NCBI GenBank assembly: GCA_035552155.1
Contig: DASZLX010000015.1
Coordinates: forward strand, 62,001 to 126,000
DNA length: 64,000 nucleotides
Source of the DNA: DASXHY01 sp035552155
GTDB taxonomy: Bacteria; Verrucomicrobiota; Verrucomicrobiia; Limisphaerales; DASXHY01
Reading direction: 5' to 3'
The notes beneath the pieces were generated by a model that saw only the letters and a list, made by a program, of their open reading frames with translations, made no database searches and had not been told where the DNA came from. Shown one piece after another: positions 26,058-35,800 of the stretch. Made by a program: the position numbers and the translations under genes. How positions within the stretch are numbered: the stretch's first letter is position 1; each line of letters opens with the position of its first letter.

Positions 26058-26720
26058 TTACGGGCTGAACCACAGATCGGCAGGAGATTGGTTTGTGTAA
26101 AACATCCCGAGTGGCAGCGAAGCCGAATGGCCGTCCATAAAGCCAAGATCGCATCTTGAAGAATGCCGGGCGGAAGGACGCGCGTCTTTTGCGTCGTTGA
26201 GATCGCCATCCGGCGCCACCATTTTGATGGTGTCGGGCCGCGGCGTTTGGAAGTCATCCGCTGTCCCGACATCGCCCATCATGACGGTATCAGTGGGTCT
26301 GTGAAAGGCGCCAAAGCGCCGGGGCGGTGGGGAATCGTCGTCGGTCAGGTCAACGAACGCCATTTCGCTCAGGCCGTAGGAATTTGTTTTCGATTTATCG
26401 TCACTGGGGCAGAAATGAATCCGAATGCTTTGGAGATAGGGGTTCAGGAGGGCCGGCCAATCGGTTTCGTTGCCATTCGCATCCTGAAAGGCAACGGGCG
26501 GAAGCAGGTCGCCGTTGTCCGAAGCATACATGTAAATGGCCAACGCCTGCTGGTGCGTGCTGTTCAGGCAGGAAGTTTGTTTTCCCTTTTCCTTCGCTTT
26601 GGCCAGGGATGGCAACAGAAGCGCTGCGAGGATGCCGATGATAGCAATGACCACCAGCAATTCGATCAAAGTGAACGCTTTTTCATGCACGATTCTGTCG
26701 ATTGCAATGCATCCGGCCAT
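26058..26720 (-). CDS. Prepilin-type N-methylation protein with H-X9-DG ending
   Basis: 220 residues from the ATG at 26720. A GTG at 26687 gives a leader of only a few residues (VHEKA-F), which fits prepilins better, so the start is open. The class III signal is KAFTLIELLVVIAIIGILAAL: cleavage by prepilin peptidase after Ala or Gly, then Phe with Glu at +5. The soluble part ends with HSSRCDLGFMDGHSASL, in which His is followed by nine residues and DG. This matches the H-X9-DG group of pseudopilin-like proteins that are greatly expanded in Verrucomicrobiota and Planctomycetota. Two further prepilin-like proteins occur in the window. A role in type II secretion-like assembly is inferred, and no other secretion gene is nearby. 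Function of individual members is unknown. Confidence 0.85.
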   Translation of the reverse strand: MAGCIAIDRIVHEKAFTLIELLVVIAIIGILAALLLPSLAKAKEKGKQTSCLNSTHQQALAIYMYASDNGDLLPPVAFQDANGNETDWPALLNPYLQSIRIHFCPSDDKSKTNSYGLSEMAFVDLTDDDSPPPRRFGAFHRPTDTVMMGDVGTADDFQTPRPDTIKMVAPDGDLNDAKDARPSARHSSRCDLGFMDGHSASLPLGMFYTNQSPADLWFSP

Positions 26721-26798
26721 TAGACCGGACAATACACCGGTGGAACTTCGATGTCGAGGGGCCGCAACGTCGTAACGGGGCGCAAGGGTGATGTTCAG

Positions 26799-26834
26799 GT
26801 AATCCGCGGCACTGATCGATTGCCGCTGGATTAC
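26799..26834. promoter_or_regulatory. 13-bp hairpin with one bulge, upstream of the histidine kinase gene
   Basis: GTAATCCGCGGCA (26799-26811) pairs with TGCCGCTGGATTAC (26821-26834) with a single bulged T, around a 9-nt loop. It lies in the 163-nt gap between the divergent prepilin-like gene and the sensor kinase gene (start 26884). It could be an operator or a hairpin in the leader. No U-tract follows. Confidence 0.4.
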
Positions 26835-26883
26835 TTGCGTTTTCGCGCGCGTTGATTAGGCTGGCGATCGTGCTCGTTTGAAT

Positions 26884-28302
26884 ATGACGCGTAGGATTTC
26901 TGCCGGAGGCAATCTCCATTTTATTGTTTTAGCGGTGGCGCTTTGGGCGGGTGGGGGAAGCCAAATCGCAAAAGGGGCGGTGCTATGGAGCCATCCGGAA
27001 ACCATTTCGGTTTGTAACAATGGAAAAGGCGAGGACATATTGCACGGGGCCATCAAGCCCCATAATCTCGATTCCTCCGGCACACTTTATTTTCGCGTAA
27101 TGGTCGATCCTATTGCGGACACCGCTGCAAAAGTAATCAATACATTCGAGGCGGGGTTTATGCTGGTGGAGAATGGGCAGGAACATCTGGGCATCGGAAA
27201 CGCCCACGGAGCCATGGCGTATTCCATGTTGAATGTCTCGAAAGCGCCGAAGGGTTTTGAAGATTTCAACTCGAGTATTCCGGACCCGCCTTTCAATTAT
27301 GAGTATATGCGCGCCGGTACACCTCGCTATCTCGTGTTGAAGGTGGAATATATTCCCGGCCAGGACGCGCGCGTGACTGCGTGGTTGAACCCGGACCTTT
27401 CGATTGGCGCCACGGAATTTAATCAACTGACCAACCTCGTCGTTCATTTCGATGCCAATGCCACCTTTGACGAGTTTCATTTGATTCATCGCGGATACGG
27501 CGGTGGCTGGAAGTTCAGCCAGATGATGGTGGCTTCCTCGTTCGAAGATTTGCTCATCCCGCGCTTTTGGCAGCAGAAATGGTTTTTTCCAGTCATCGTC
27601 ATTGGCTTGCTGGCGCTGGTGGCCAGCTCGGTGAGATTAGTGGAGCAGCGGCGGGCGCTTTGGAGGATTCAACAATTGGAGCGGGAGCGGGCCGTCGCTT
27701 CGGAACGAACCCGCATCGCAAGGGACATTCACGATGAGGTGGGGGCCGAACTGGCCCAGATCGGCTTGTTGGCGGACCTGGGCGCGGAATCGCAAAGCAA
27801 ACCGCAAAATGACCGGTTCTTTCAAATCGCCCGGCGCGCCCGCAATCTCGTGGCTGTCATGGATGAAATCGTATGGGCGGTGAATCCGCAAAATGACAAC
27901 CTGACGAGACTCGCGGATTATTTGTGCCAGGTGGCGGATGATTGTTTCACCGACAGCCCGGTGCGGATGGTGAAAGAGGTGCCGACGCAACTTCCGGCGG
28001 TTCCAGTGCGGGCCGAGGTGCGCCATGATTTAACGCTCGCGGTGAAGGAAGCGTTCGCAAATTTGCTGAAACATTCTCACGCTTCCGAGACGCGGCTTCG
28101 CCTGTCGTGGGACAAACCCGGCCTGGAAATCAGCGTGGAGGACAACGGCTGCGGGTTTGATCCGGCGATTCCCAGCCAGGGGAACGGTCTGGCCAATCAA
28201 CAGGCGCGGTTAAAACGCATCGGCGGCACGGTGGAACTGGCCAGTCATCCCGGTGGCGGCACGCGGATTATCTTTCGTGTCAAACTGGACGGTGGCGGCT
28301 GA
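26884..28302 (+). CDS. Sensor histidine kinase (HisKA_3 type) with periplasmic LamG-like sensor
   Basis: 472 residues from the ATG at 26884 (a TTG two codons earlier is unlikely). The signal/anchor helix is LHFIVLAVALWAGGG. A periplasmic beta-sandwich (about 35-225) contains LYFRVMVDPI, LGIGNAHGAM and LVLKVEYIPGQDARVTAWLNPDL, similar to two domains of the exported protein downstream. The second membrane helix WFFPVIVIGLLALVASSVRL is at about 233-252. The cytoplasmic part has the HisKA_3 box RTRIARDIHDEVGAELAQIG (phosphorylated His about 281). HATPase_c follows, with KEAFANLLKHSHAS (N box) and VEDNGCGFD (G1). It is 54 nt before its NarL-type regulator, a classic operon pair. The likely stimulus is a polysaccharide or surface component bound by the sandwich domain. 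Confidence 0.92.
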   Translation: MTRRISAGGNLHFIVLAVALWAGGGSQIAKGAVLWSHPETISVCNNGKGEDILHGAIKPHNLDSSGTLYFRVMVDPIADTAAKVINTFEAGFMLVENGQEHLGIGNAHGAMAYSMLNVSKAPKGFEDFNSSIPDPPFNYEYMRAGTPRYLVLKVEYIPGQDARVTAWLNPDLSIGATEFNQLTNLVVHFDANATFDEFHLIHRGYGGGWKFSQMMVASSFEDLLIPRFWQQKWFFPVIVIGLLALVASSVRLVEQRRALWRIQQLERERAVASERTRIARDIHDEVGAELAQIGLLADLGAESQSKPQNDRFFQIARRARNLVAVMDEIVWAVNPQNDNLTRLADYLCQVADDCFTDSPVRMVKEVPTQLPAVPVRAEVRHDLTLAVKEAFANLLKHSHASETRLRLSWDKPGLEISVEDNGCGFDPAIPSQGNGLANQQARLKRIGGTVELASHPGGGTRIIFRVKLDGGG

Positions 28303-28308
28303 CCCACC

Positions 28309-28320
28309 CAATTGTGTCAT
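28309..28320 (+). promoter_or_regulatory. Half-site like the 29061 palindrome, before the response regulator gene
   Basis: CAATTGTGTCAT in the 54-nt kinase-regulator gap differs at one position from CAATTGCGTCAT, the right half of the perfect palindrome at 29061-29080. It may be a weak autoregulatory site of the NarL-type regulator. This is inference from two sites. Confidence 0.35.
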
Positions 28321-28356
28321 GGTCTTTTTGGCGGGGAACTGCGTTACTACTCGTTT

Positions 28357-29040
28357 ATGAAAGCACCGATTCGTCTTGCGATTGTCGAGGACCACGCCGG
28401 CTATCGGGAGACGTTGGGGCTGATTTTTTGCAATACCACGGACTTCAAGGTAGTGGCGAGCTGCGCCAACGCGGAGTCGGCGCTCGTCCAAATCCCGAAG
28501 GCGAAATGCAATCTGGTTTTGATGGATATCAGTCTTCCCGGCCAATCCGGCGTCGATTGCATGCGTGTTTTGAAGGCGCAAATACCGCGGTTGCACGTCG
28601 TGATGCTGACCGCCTATGACGACAATGACAATTTGTTCCAATCGCTCATGGCGGGAGCCGACGGCTATTTGTTGAAACGGGTCGCCAGTTCACGTTTGTT
28701 GGAGGCTTTGCGGGACATCATGGCCGGGGGCGCGCCGATTTCACCACAGATCGCGCGGCGGATGGTGGAATACTTTCATAAAATGAACACCCCCGGCGTT
28801 CCAAAATCCAGCCGCAATATGCCGGCGGATTCGGCCGTGGCGGAATTGACGGCGCGCGAAAGAGAGGTTTTGGATTTGCTGGCCGCCGGCGCGACGCCGA
28901 AGGAAGTGGCCGCGAAACTGAATATCAGCTGGCAGACGGTGCGCAACTACATCCGGTTCGTCTACGAAAAATTGCACGTTCACACCCGGACGGACGCGGT
29001 TTTGAAATATCTCGGCAAGGATACTCTCTCCCGGCAGTAA
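28357..29040 (+). CDS. NarL/FixJ-family response regulator
   Basis: 227 residues from the ATG at 28357. The open frame extends 45 nt further upstream without conserved content. The receiver domain has IRLAIVEDHAGYRE (acidic pocket, E11/D12), the phosphorylated Asp57 in LVLMDISLPG, and MLTAYDDND with the Thr switch. The LuxR-type HTH begins LTAREREVLDLLAAGATPKEVA and runs through WQTVRNYIRFVYEKLHVHTRTDAV (about 166-220). It pairs with the kinase 54 nt upstream and probably controls the exported-protein gene 182 nt downstream. A perfect 20-bp palindrome, typical in shape for such regulators, lies in that gap at 29061-29080. Confidence 0.94.
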   Translation: MKAPIRLAIVEDHAGYRETLGLIFCNTTDFKVVASCANAESALVQIPKAKCNLVLMDISLPGQSGVDCMRVLKAQIPRLHVVMLTAYDDNDNLFQSLMAGADGYLLKRVASSRLLEALRDIMAGGAPISPQIARRMVEYFHKMNTPGVPKSSRNMPADSAVAELTAREREVLDLLAAGATPKEVAAKLNISWQTVRNYIRFVYEKLHVHTRTDAVLKYLGKDTLSRQ

Positions 29041-29060
29041 ACAGTTTGGCCGCCTGGCGA

Positions 29061-29080
29061 TATGACGCAATTGCGTCATA
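29061..29080. promoter_or_regulatory. Perfect 20-bp palindrome, candidate response-regulator operator
   Basis: TATGACGCAATTGCGTCATA is identical to its reverse complement. It is 21 nt after the stop of the NarL-type regulator and 142 nt before the ATG of the large exported protein gene. ATGACGC/GCGTCAT half-sites recur in the stem-loop at 31872-31904 at the end of that gene. NarL-family dimers bind such symmetric sites, so it is the best operator candidate of this region. Confidence 0.55.
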
Positions 29081-29221
29081 CCGAAAACAGCGCTAACACT
29101 GCTAATGTCGTCTCATTCAATCCACATGCTTTCGTCTCGCGTTGAAGAAACGTTTAGGACTTTCGTCGTCGGACGAGTGAGCACTGTTTTTGTCCGGCGG
29201 TCAAACCCTACCCCAACAACT

Positions 29222-31861
29222 ATGAAAAAGAATAATCGAAACAGAGCCGGTGTGTTTTTGCGCGGATGCCGCGCGACCGTGCTGGCTGCAACCGCCATCC
29301 TGCTCGTTGCACCCGCGGCGTATTCCCAGACGACCAACGCGTTTGATCAAGCTTCGGATCCGGTTTACGCGGGTCTGGCCGCGCCGAACGGACTTTTTCC
29401 CGGCGGACAAAATGGCGGCACCGGTTTCGGCCCGTGGACTTTCACGGAAAGCGGGACCGGCGGCGCATTCATTCAGACTTTCGGCCCCAGCGGTGATTCC
29501 TTTGACCTCTGGAATACGAGCGCCAACAGCGCGACAGTGGCGGCCCGGCCCTTCACTACGCCCCTGGCTGCCGGGCAATCGTTCACAGTGCTCCAGCGTT
29601 TCAACAGCCTGGACAGCGCGGCCAATACAAATCAACTGGCGCTCGAGGATGCCAGCGGAAATATCCTCTTCAGCTATTGGCACTTTGGAAATGAAGCGAA
29701 TGCGAATAATGGCGGATATAGCGACGCCCTGACCAATAGCGGTGTGGCGACGAATTTTCAATATGCCTATCAGGCGTTTGAAACATTCACCTTCACTTTG
29801 ACTACAGCGACGAATTACACGTTTACGGACAATTCAACTGGCGGCAGCTTTACGGGTATTATCAGCAATGCTGCGATAGCGCAGGTTGCCTTTATCCGGA
29901 TCAACGGAAACCATGCTCCCGGCAACGGCCAGGATTATCAGTTTGACCGCTTGAAAGTGACGTCGTCCGCGCCGCCTACTTTTTCGGTGACACCGGCGGC
30001 GGGGAGTTTAAGCGCAGCCGCGGGCGGCGCTATCAGCGCGCAAATAGTGTCCGGCGGCACACCTCTGAATATAAATACGGTTTCGCTCAGTGTGGATGGT
30101 CAGGCAGTCGCGGCGACGACCGGAGGTTCTTCCAGCCTGGTGAACGTGAGTTACACACCGACCCCCGCGTTAAGCAGCGGGTCGCTGCACACGGCGCGAG
30201 TGATCGTGCAGGACAACAATTCGATTTTCTATACCAACAGTTGGAGTTTTACGACGGGCTTTACTTCGCTGCCGGTGGTCCTTCCGGGACCTTTCACGGT
30301 GAGCAGCAATGTGGACCTGACCATCTTTACCGCGGCCGGCGAGGGTTGGCTCGGCGCCAATTATCAAAGCGACTCGAGCAAGACATTGTATGCGCGGTTT
30401 AGCATGGAATATAATTCCACCAACGACACGCCTTCAACTTATACGTTTGGCGGCTTCGAATTTTTTCAGGGCAACGCTGAAAAATTCTTGATCGGCAAGA
30501 GCGGCGGCCTGGTCGATTGGAGTGTGGCCGCGGTCAATGGATTTCCGGACACGGACATTCCTCCCTCGACTTTGATCGTCCCGAATGACTGGCACACCTT
30601 CGTTGTGCGGGTCGATTATTCGCCCGGCGGCAATGCCACGGCGCAGGTTTGGCTCGATCCGGACTTCACGCAAACCGAGGCCAATCAGCCGAATGCGCCA
30701 TTGGTAATTTCCTTGAACAATACTTTTGACAATATCCGGATCCGGTCGGGATTCGACGACGCGATTGCCACCTATTCAAATATTGTCATCGCCGCCACTT
30801 CGTCCGGCGTCGGTTTTGTGGCTCCCAGCGCGCCGCAATTTCAGGGTTATGTGCCTGGGATAAATGCGGCGTCTGCCGCGCCGGGAACGCCGATAACCGT
30901 GGACGTGTTGCTAGGGACTTATGGCATCAACACAAGTGCGATAACCATGACGGTGGACGGAAATTCCGTCAGCCCGACGTTTACTGTGGGAGCAAACGAC
31001 ATCAGCGTCAAATACCAGCCGCCGAGCGCATTTGCCCTGGGTTCCACCCATAACGTGGAGGTGACCGTGACGGATTCGAACAACGCGTCTTATTCAACCG
31101 CCTGGTCATTTACCGTGGATCAATATCCCACGCTGCCGGTGTCGCAGGCCGGGCCGTTCGATGTTTCCGCCGGCCTGGATGTGACGTTGTGGACTGGGCA
31201 AAATGGATGGATTGGGACCAATTACGGGCCCAATTCCACCAACACGCTTTACACGCGGTTCAGCATGGTGTTTTACGATTTTCCGCAAACGGTCGCGGCG
31301 GACGGCGGATCTTACGGCGGCCTGCATTTTTTCCAGGATAACAACGAACGTTTGTTGGTGGGCGATGCCTGGACTTCCACCAATTGGAGCGCCGACGCCA
31401 AAGAAGCAGGCGAGCCGGACCTGTTGCCCGTCACACCCATCGTGGTGAATGAATGGCATACCATGGTGATTCGGAGCGTCTACACTCCCAACAATCCCGC
31501 GGTGGAGACCATTTGGCTGGATCCGGACTTTACGAAGGGTTTGAACAATCAGCCTCAGCAGCCGCTGACTGTTTCCCTTAACAATACCTTCAACCAGGTT
31601 CGGCTCCGTTGCGGTAACGGGTCCACTTTCGCCGAGTACACCAACATCGTGATTGCGGCGAATTCCACCGACCTTGGGTTTCCGGTATCAGCCGGGCCGG
31701 GTTCGTTGAGCATTCAGAGTGGCCAATTGTCCTGGACGGGTGGCGGTACGCTCCAAAACGCGCCGGCGCTGACGGGGCCGTGGTCCGACGTGTCGAACCA
31801 ATCCAATCCACAGGCATTGTCCCCGACCAATGCGGCGGGCTTTTTCCGACTGCGGCAGTGA
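29222..31861 (+). CDS. Large exported protein with two Ig-like plus LamG-like modules
   Basis: 879 residues from the ATG at 29222. The frame extends 117 nt upstream, but the signal peptide (GCRATVLAATAILLVAPAAYSQ, about 16-37) fits this start. A first beta-rich domain runs to about 255. Then come two repeats of an Ig-like segment plus a concanavalin/LamG-like sandwich. Sandwich 1 contains TLYARFSMEY and FVVRVDYSPGGNATAQVWLDPDF. Sandwich 2 contains TLYTRFSMVF and MVIRSVYTPNNPAVETIWLDPDF. Both end FDNIRIRSG/FNQVRLRCG then Y-SNIVIA/Y-TNIVIA. These resemble the sensor of the histidine kinase two genes upstream. The C terminus (LSWTGGGTLQNAPALTGPW, FFRLRQ) is the shared end module of this window. 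Likely a secreted or surface polymer-binding protein controlled by the adjacent two-component system. Confidence 0.82.
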   Translation: MKKNNRNRAGVFLRGCRATVLAATAILLVAPAAYSQTTNAFDQASDPVYAGLAAPNGLFPGGQNGGTGFGPWTFTESGTGGAFIQTFGPSGDSFDLWNTSANSATVAARPFTTPLAAGQSFTVLQRFNSLDSAANTNQLALEDASGNILFSYWHFGNEANANNGGYSDALTNSGVATNFQYAYQAFETFTFTLTTATNYTFTDNSTGGSFTGIISNAAIAQVAFIRINGNHAPGNGQDYQFDRLKVTSSAPPTFSVTPAAGSLSAAAGGAISAQIVSGGTPLNINTVSLSVDGQAVAATTGGSSSLVNVSYTPTPALSSGSLHTARVIVQDNNSIFYTNSWSFTTGFTSLPVVLPGPFTVSSNVDLTIFTAAGEGWLGANYQSDSSKTLYARFSMEYNSTNDTPSTYTFGGFEFFQGNAEKFLIGKSGGLVDWSVAAVNGFPDTDIPPSTLIVPNDWHTFVVRVDYSPGGNATAQVWLDPDFTQTEANQPNAPLVISLNNTFDNIRIRSGFDDAIATYSNIVIAATSSGVGFVAPSAPQFQGYVPGINAASAAPGTPITVDVLLGTYGINTSAITMTVDGNSVSPTFTVGANDISVKYQPPSAFALGSTHNVEVTVTDSNNASYSTAWSFTVDQYPTLPVSQAGPFDVSAGLDVTLWTGQNGWIGTNYGPNSTNTLYTRFSMVFYDFPQTVAADGGSYGGLHFFQDNNERLLVGDAWTSTNWSADAKEAGEPDLLPVTPIVVNEWHTMVIRSVYTPNNPAVETIWLDPDFTKGLNNQPQQPLTVSLNNTFNQVRLRCGNGSTFAEYTNIVIAANSTDLGFPVSAGPGSLSIQSGQLSWTGGGTLQNAPALTGPWSDVSNQSNPQALSPTNAAGFFRLRQ

Positions 31862-31871
31862 GGGCTGCGGC

Positions 31872-31904
31872 GCCAATGACGCGGAGGGACACCGCGTCAT
31901 TGGC
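31872..31904. other. 13-bp perfect stem-loop after the exported-protein gene
   Basis: GCCAATGACGCGG (31872-31884) and CCGCGTCATTGGC (31892-31904) pair perfectly around a 7-nt loop, 10 nt after the stop at 31861 and 26 nt before the prepilin-like gene. No U-tract follows, so it would act as an mRNA stabiliser, an attenuator or a DNA site rather than a standard terminator. It contains the ATGACGC/GCGTCAT half-sites of the palindrome at 29061. Confidence 0.6.
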
Positions 31905-31930
31905 TGATTGCAAATCAAATTGAAATAATC

Positions 31931-32830
<900 letters not shown>

Positions 32831-32835
32831 CGCAT

Positions 32836-35800
32836 TTATTTCGCGGGAATCAATTCCGCCGTCCGCAGCGTCACCGGGCCGAGCAGTCCTGATTCCAGCA
32901 GCGGTGAATCCTTGTGGATGTGATGCCAGGTTGTGAAGGTCAGCCGGCCGGTGGGGCTGGGTTTGCCCTCGAGCAACCACTGCGGCCACGCTTTGAGTTC
33001 CTCGTTCCCGCCCCATTCACAATCCGGCGGCAATTGCTCATCGCCGATGAGCCGGTTCGGCCAGAGATTGGTTACTTTGACGAGCAGTTTATTCGCGCCC
33101 GCTTTTGCGGCGGCGGTGACGTTGAGGCGGAATGGCGGTTTCCAGAGCACGGCGAAATCGTGTCCGTTCAGCGATACTTCCGCGAAATTTTTCACCGCGC
33201 CCAGGTCGAGCCAGACTTCGCGCCCGGCCGCCAGCCGTTCGGGCGAGATTTCAATTTCCGTTTCGTAAGTTGCCGTTCCCGAAAAATAGCGCACGCCCTG
33301 GTTCGGATGATCCGTCCAGGAGATTAATTTCTCCAGGGTGACCGACGGCGGCGCGCCCCAGTTCGGCGGAAAGCTGAGGTTCCATGGGCCGGCGATTTCC
33401 TGAGGTGCGGGCAGATTCTCCGCGGCGGCGCGCAAAACTTTTCCATTCGCGGTGCGCAGTTCGGCCTGGCCGGCATTGCTCCACGCTCTGATCTCCGGTG
33501 AGCCGTTGGGGGCGAGAGTGGTTTCCCAGGCCGGAGCGCCGGTCGAATTGGGGTTGAGCGCGCCATCGGCGGCTACCACGTGGTCGGTGTGATCCGCCGC
33601 GTGGCGGAAAATGACGAACACGGAACCCGCCGGGTCCAGATCCAGGCGCACTTTGGTGCGACCGTCTTCAGTACGCCAGATTGGCGCGGTTTCCATCATG
33701 CCGGTATCCGGATGCCAGAGTTCGGGAATTTTTCCAGCCACGCGAAACGTGCATTCGGTGGAATCAAACTGGCGCCGCTGGTTGGAAACAAAATAAATGT
33801 CCGCCGCGCCGGCGATGCGGTGAATGAAAACCAGCCTGGTGGCGCACGTCGCGCCCTGGAACTCAAAATCCGGTTTCAAATTTTGCGCGGCGAGAACTTC
33901 GGCCGGCGATTTGCCCCAGATGACGTGTCCCTGGCCGTAGTTATTTTCCCGCACGTGGACACCATCGCAGTCACCCCAAAGTTCAGCGGCGAGGTCTTTT
34001 ACCTGGCGGTCGCATTCCGGGAATCCGTTAAGGCTGGGCGAATGTTGGGGCCGCGGACCGATGACGGTGGCTCCCTCCCGCACAAGTTTGCTCAGGCCCT
34101 TGAGCATTGGCGGCGTCATATTGATATCGTCCGGCGGCAGGATCAACACGGCATAACTCGCGCCGCTGCGCAGAGTGAGGCGGCCGTTTTTCACCGTCGC
34201 GCCATGCAGCAGGACATCGGCGTTGACGCCGTCGTAGTCGTAACCGGCGGGCAGGGGAGGGTTGTCCGCGGGCATTTCAACGGGCGCGCTCTGGCCATCG
34301 AAATACGCGGCGTCCGCGGCGGCGCGGCCTTGTTGCAGTAAAAATTCGCAGCGCGAAATGTAATCAATCCACGCCTTGCCCTGGTCCCACCACGTCAGGG
34401 TGCGTTCGAAGTTGAGGCCGAATTCTCCCATGGTCATGCCCGGCCAGCGATTCGTCCACGGTTGCATGGCGTAGCGGTGAAAATAGTAGCGGTTGATGCC
34501 CCGGCTAAACATCAAATCGCCGAGCGCCTTCAGCGCATAGGGATCGTTTTGCCAGCCTGCATTTTCGCGACCTGCGGTGAACGACTCCGCGCCGACGACG
34601 CTTTTGCCGTAAATGTGCGCCACGGACGCGGCCAGTTTGACCGAGGCATCGCCCTGGCTGCCGGTCCAGAATTCACCCATGACGATGTCCTCCGGCGCGC
34701 CGCATTGCAACGATTCGAACGGGCCCGTGTAGGGTTCGATCTGGCTGGCCAAACCGTGCTGGCGGCAGAGTTCGGTGAAATGACCGAAGTAATTCTCCGC
34801 GAATAAATCGGCCACCGTCCGGCGCATGTCCCAAAGAAAGCGTTCCGTGATTTGCGGGCTGTCCACCAGCCGCCCCGTGAACGCGGGCAGGAATTTCAAC
34901 GGGTCGTAACCGCGCCGCTTTTCGAATTCCTGGCGGAAATTTTCCGTCCAATCCTGATTGCCGACTTCATAGCTGTCGATGAACGAACTCTGGAGCGTCT
35001 TCCCCGCAAACGGGCCGACGTCGTCGAGGATTTTCTGCATGAAACCGGCCCAATGCTCATCAAGGGCGGACTTGCTCAGCTTGTCGCATTCCAGGCCCGT
35101 GCCTTCCCTGGGAGCCGGGTGGTTTTCCACGCCGATGGGTGTGTAGCCGAGGCGCAGAATGGTCCAGCGTCCCGCCGGTACACTCCATTTGAGCCGGCCA
35201 TCCGCCGCGAGCATCGAGGTCAAATTCAAAACGCCATCATGAGGGATGGGACCAATGGCATCACCCGCAACGGACGGCGGCTGAACGAACGTGCCACTGC
35301 CCGGAGTGACTGCAAACGGCTGGCTCGCAGCCGGCGAATACGTGAGCGTATCATTTTCACCAACGGTTATGGCGTCCGGTTTGCCGTCGGCCGTGAATTC
35401 GATGCGCAATTGTTTGACCTGCCCGAAAATGGGATCGCCACCCATGGCATCATTGCTGACCTTCATCGATTTTTTTCCGCTCTTGATGAAAGCGGCCAGT
35501 CTCGCGGTCACATCGGCAGTACCGGCGCCGGTCACTCCATAAACGGCCCGGGTTATTTCCAGTTTCTTCCGCGCAGACGCGGGGACTTCCTCGGCGGAAG
35601 GCACTTTGAACGCCAGCACCGCGATGTCGCGGTAAAAACCAAGCGTGATGGGAGGCTGCGGCAGCTGGGCGTTGAACGCGACAGGTCCCTCGACGTTGGT
35701 CTCGCTCGAAGTAAGGCGTTGCATGGCATTCGTGGCGGTGTTCCACGGGCCGCCACTGCTGGACCAGCCCGCACAATTCTCGACGCCGAGTTTGAGCCCG

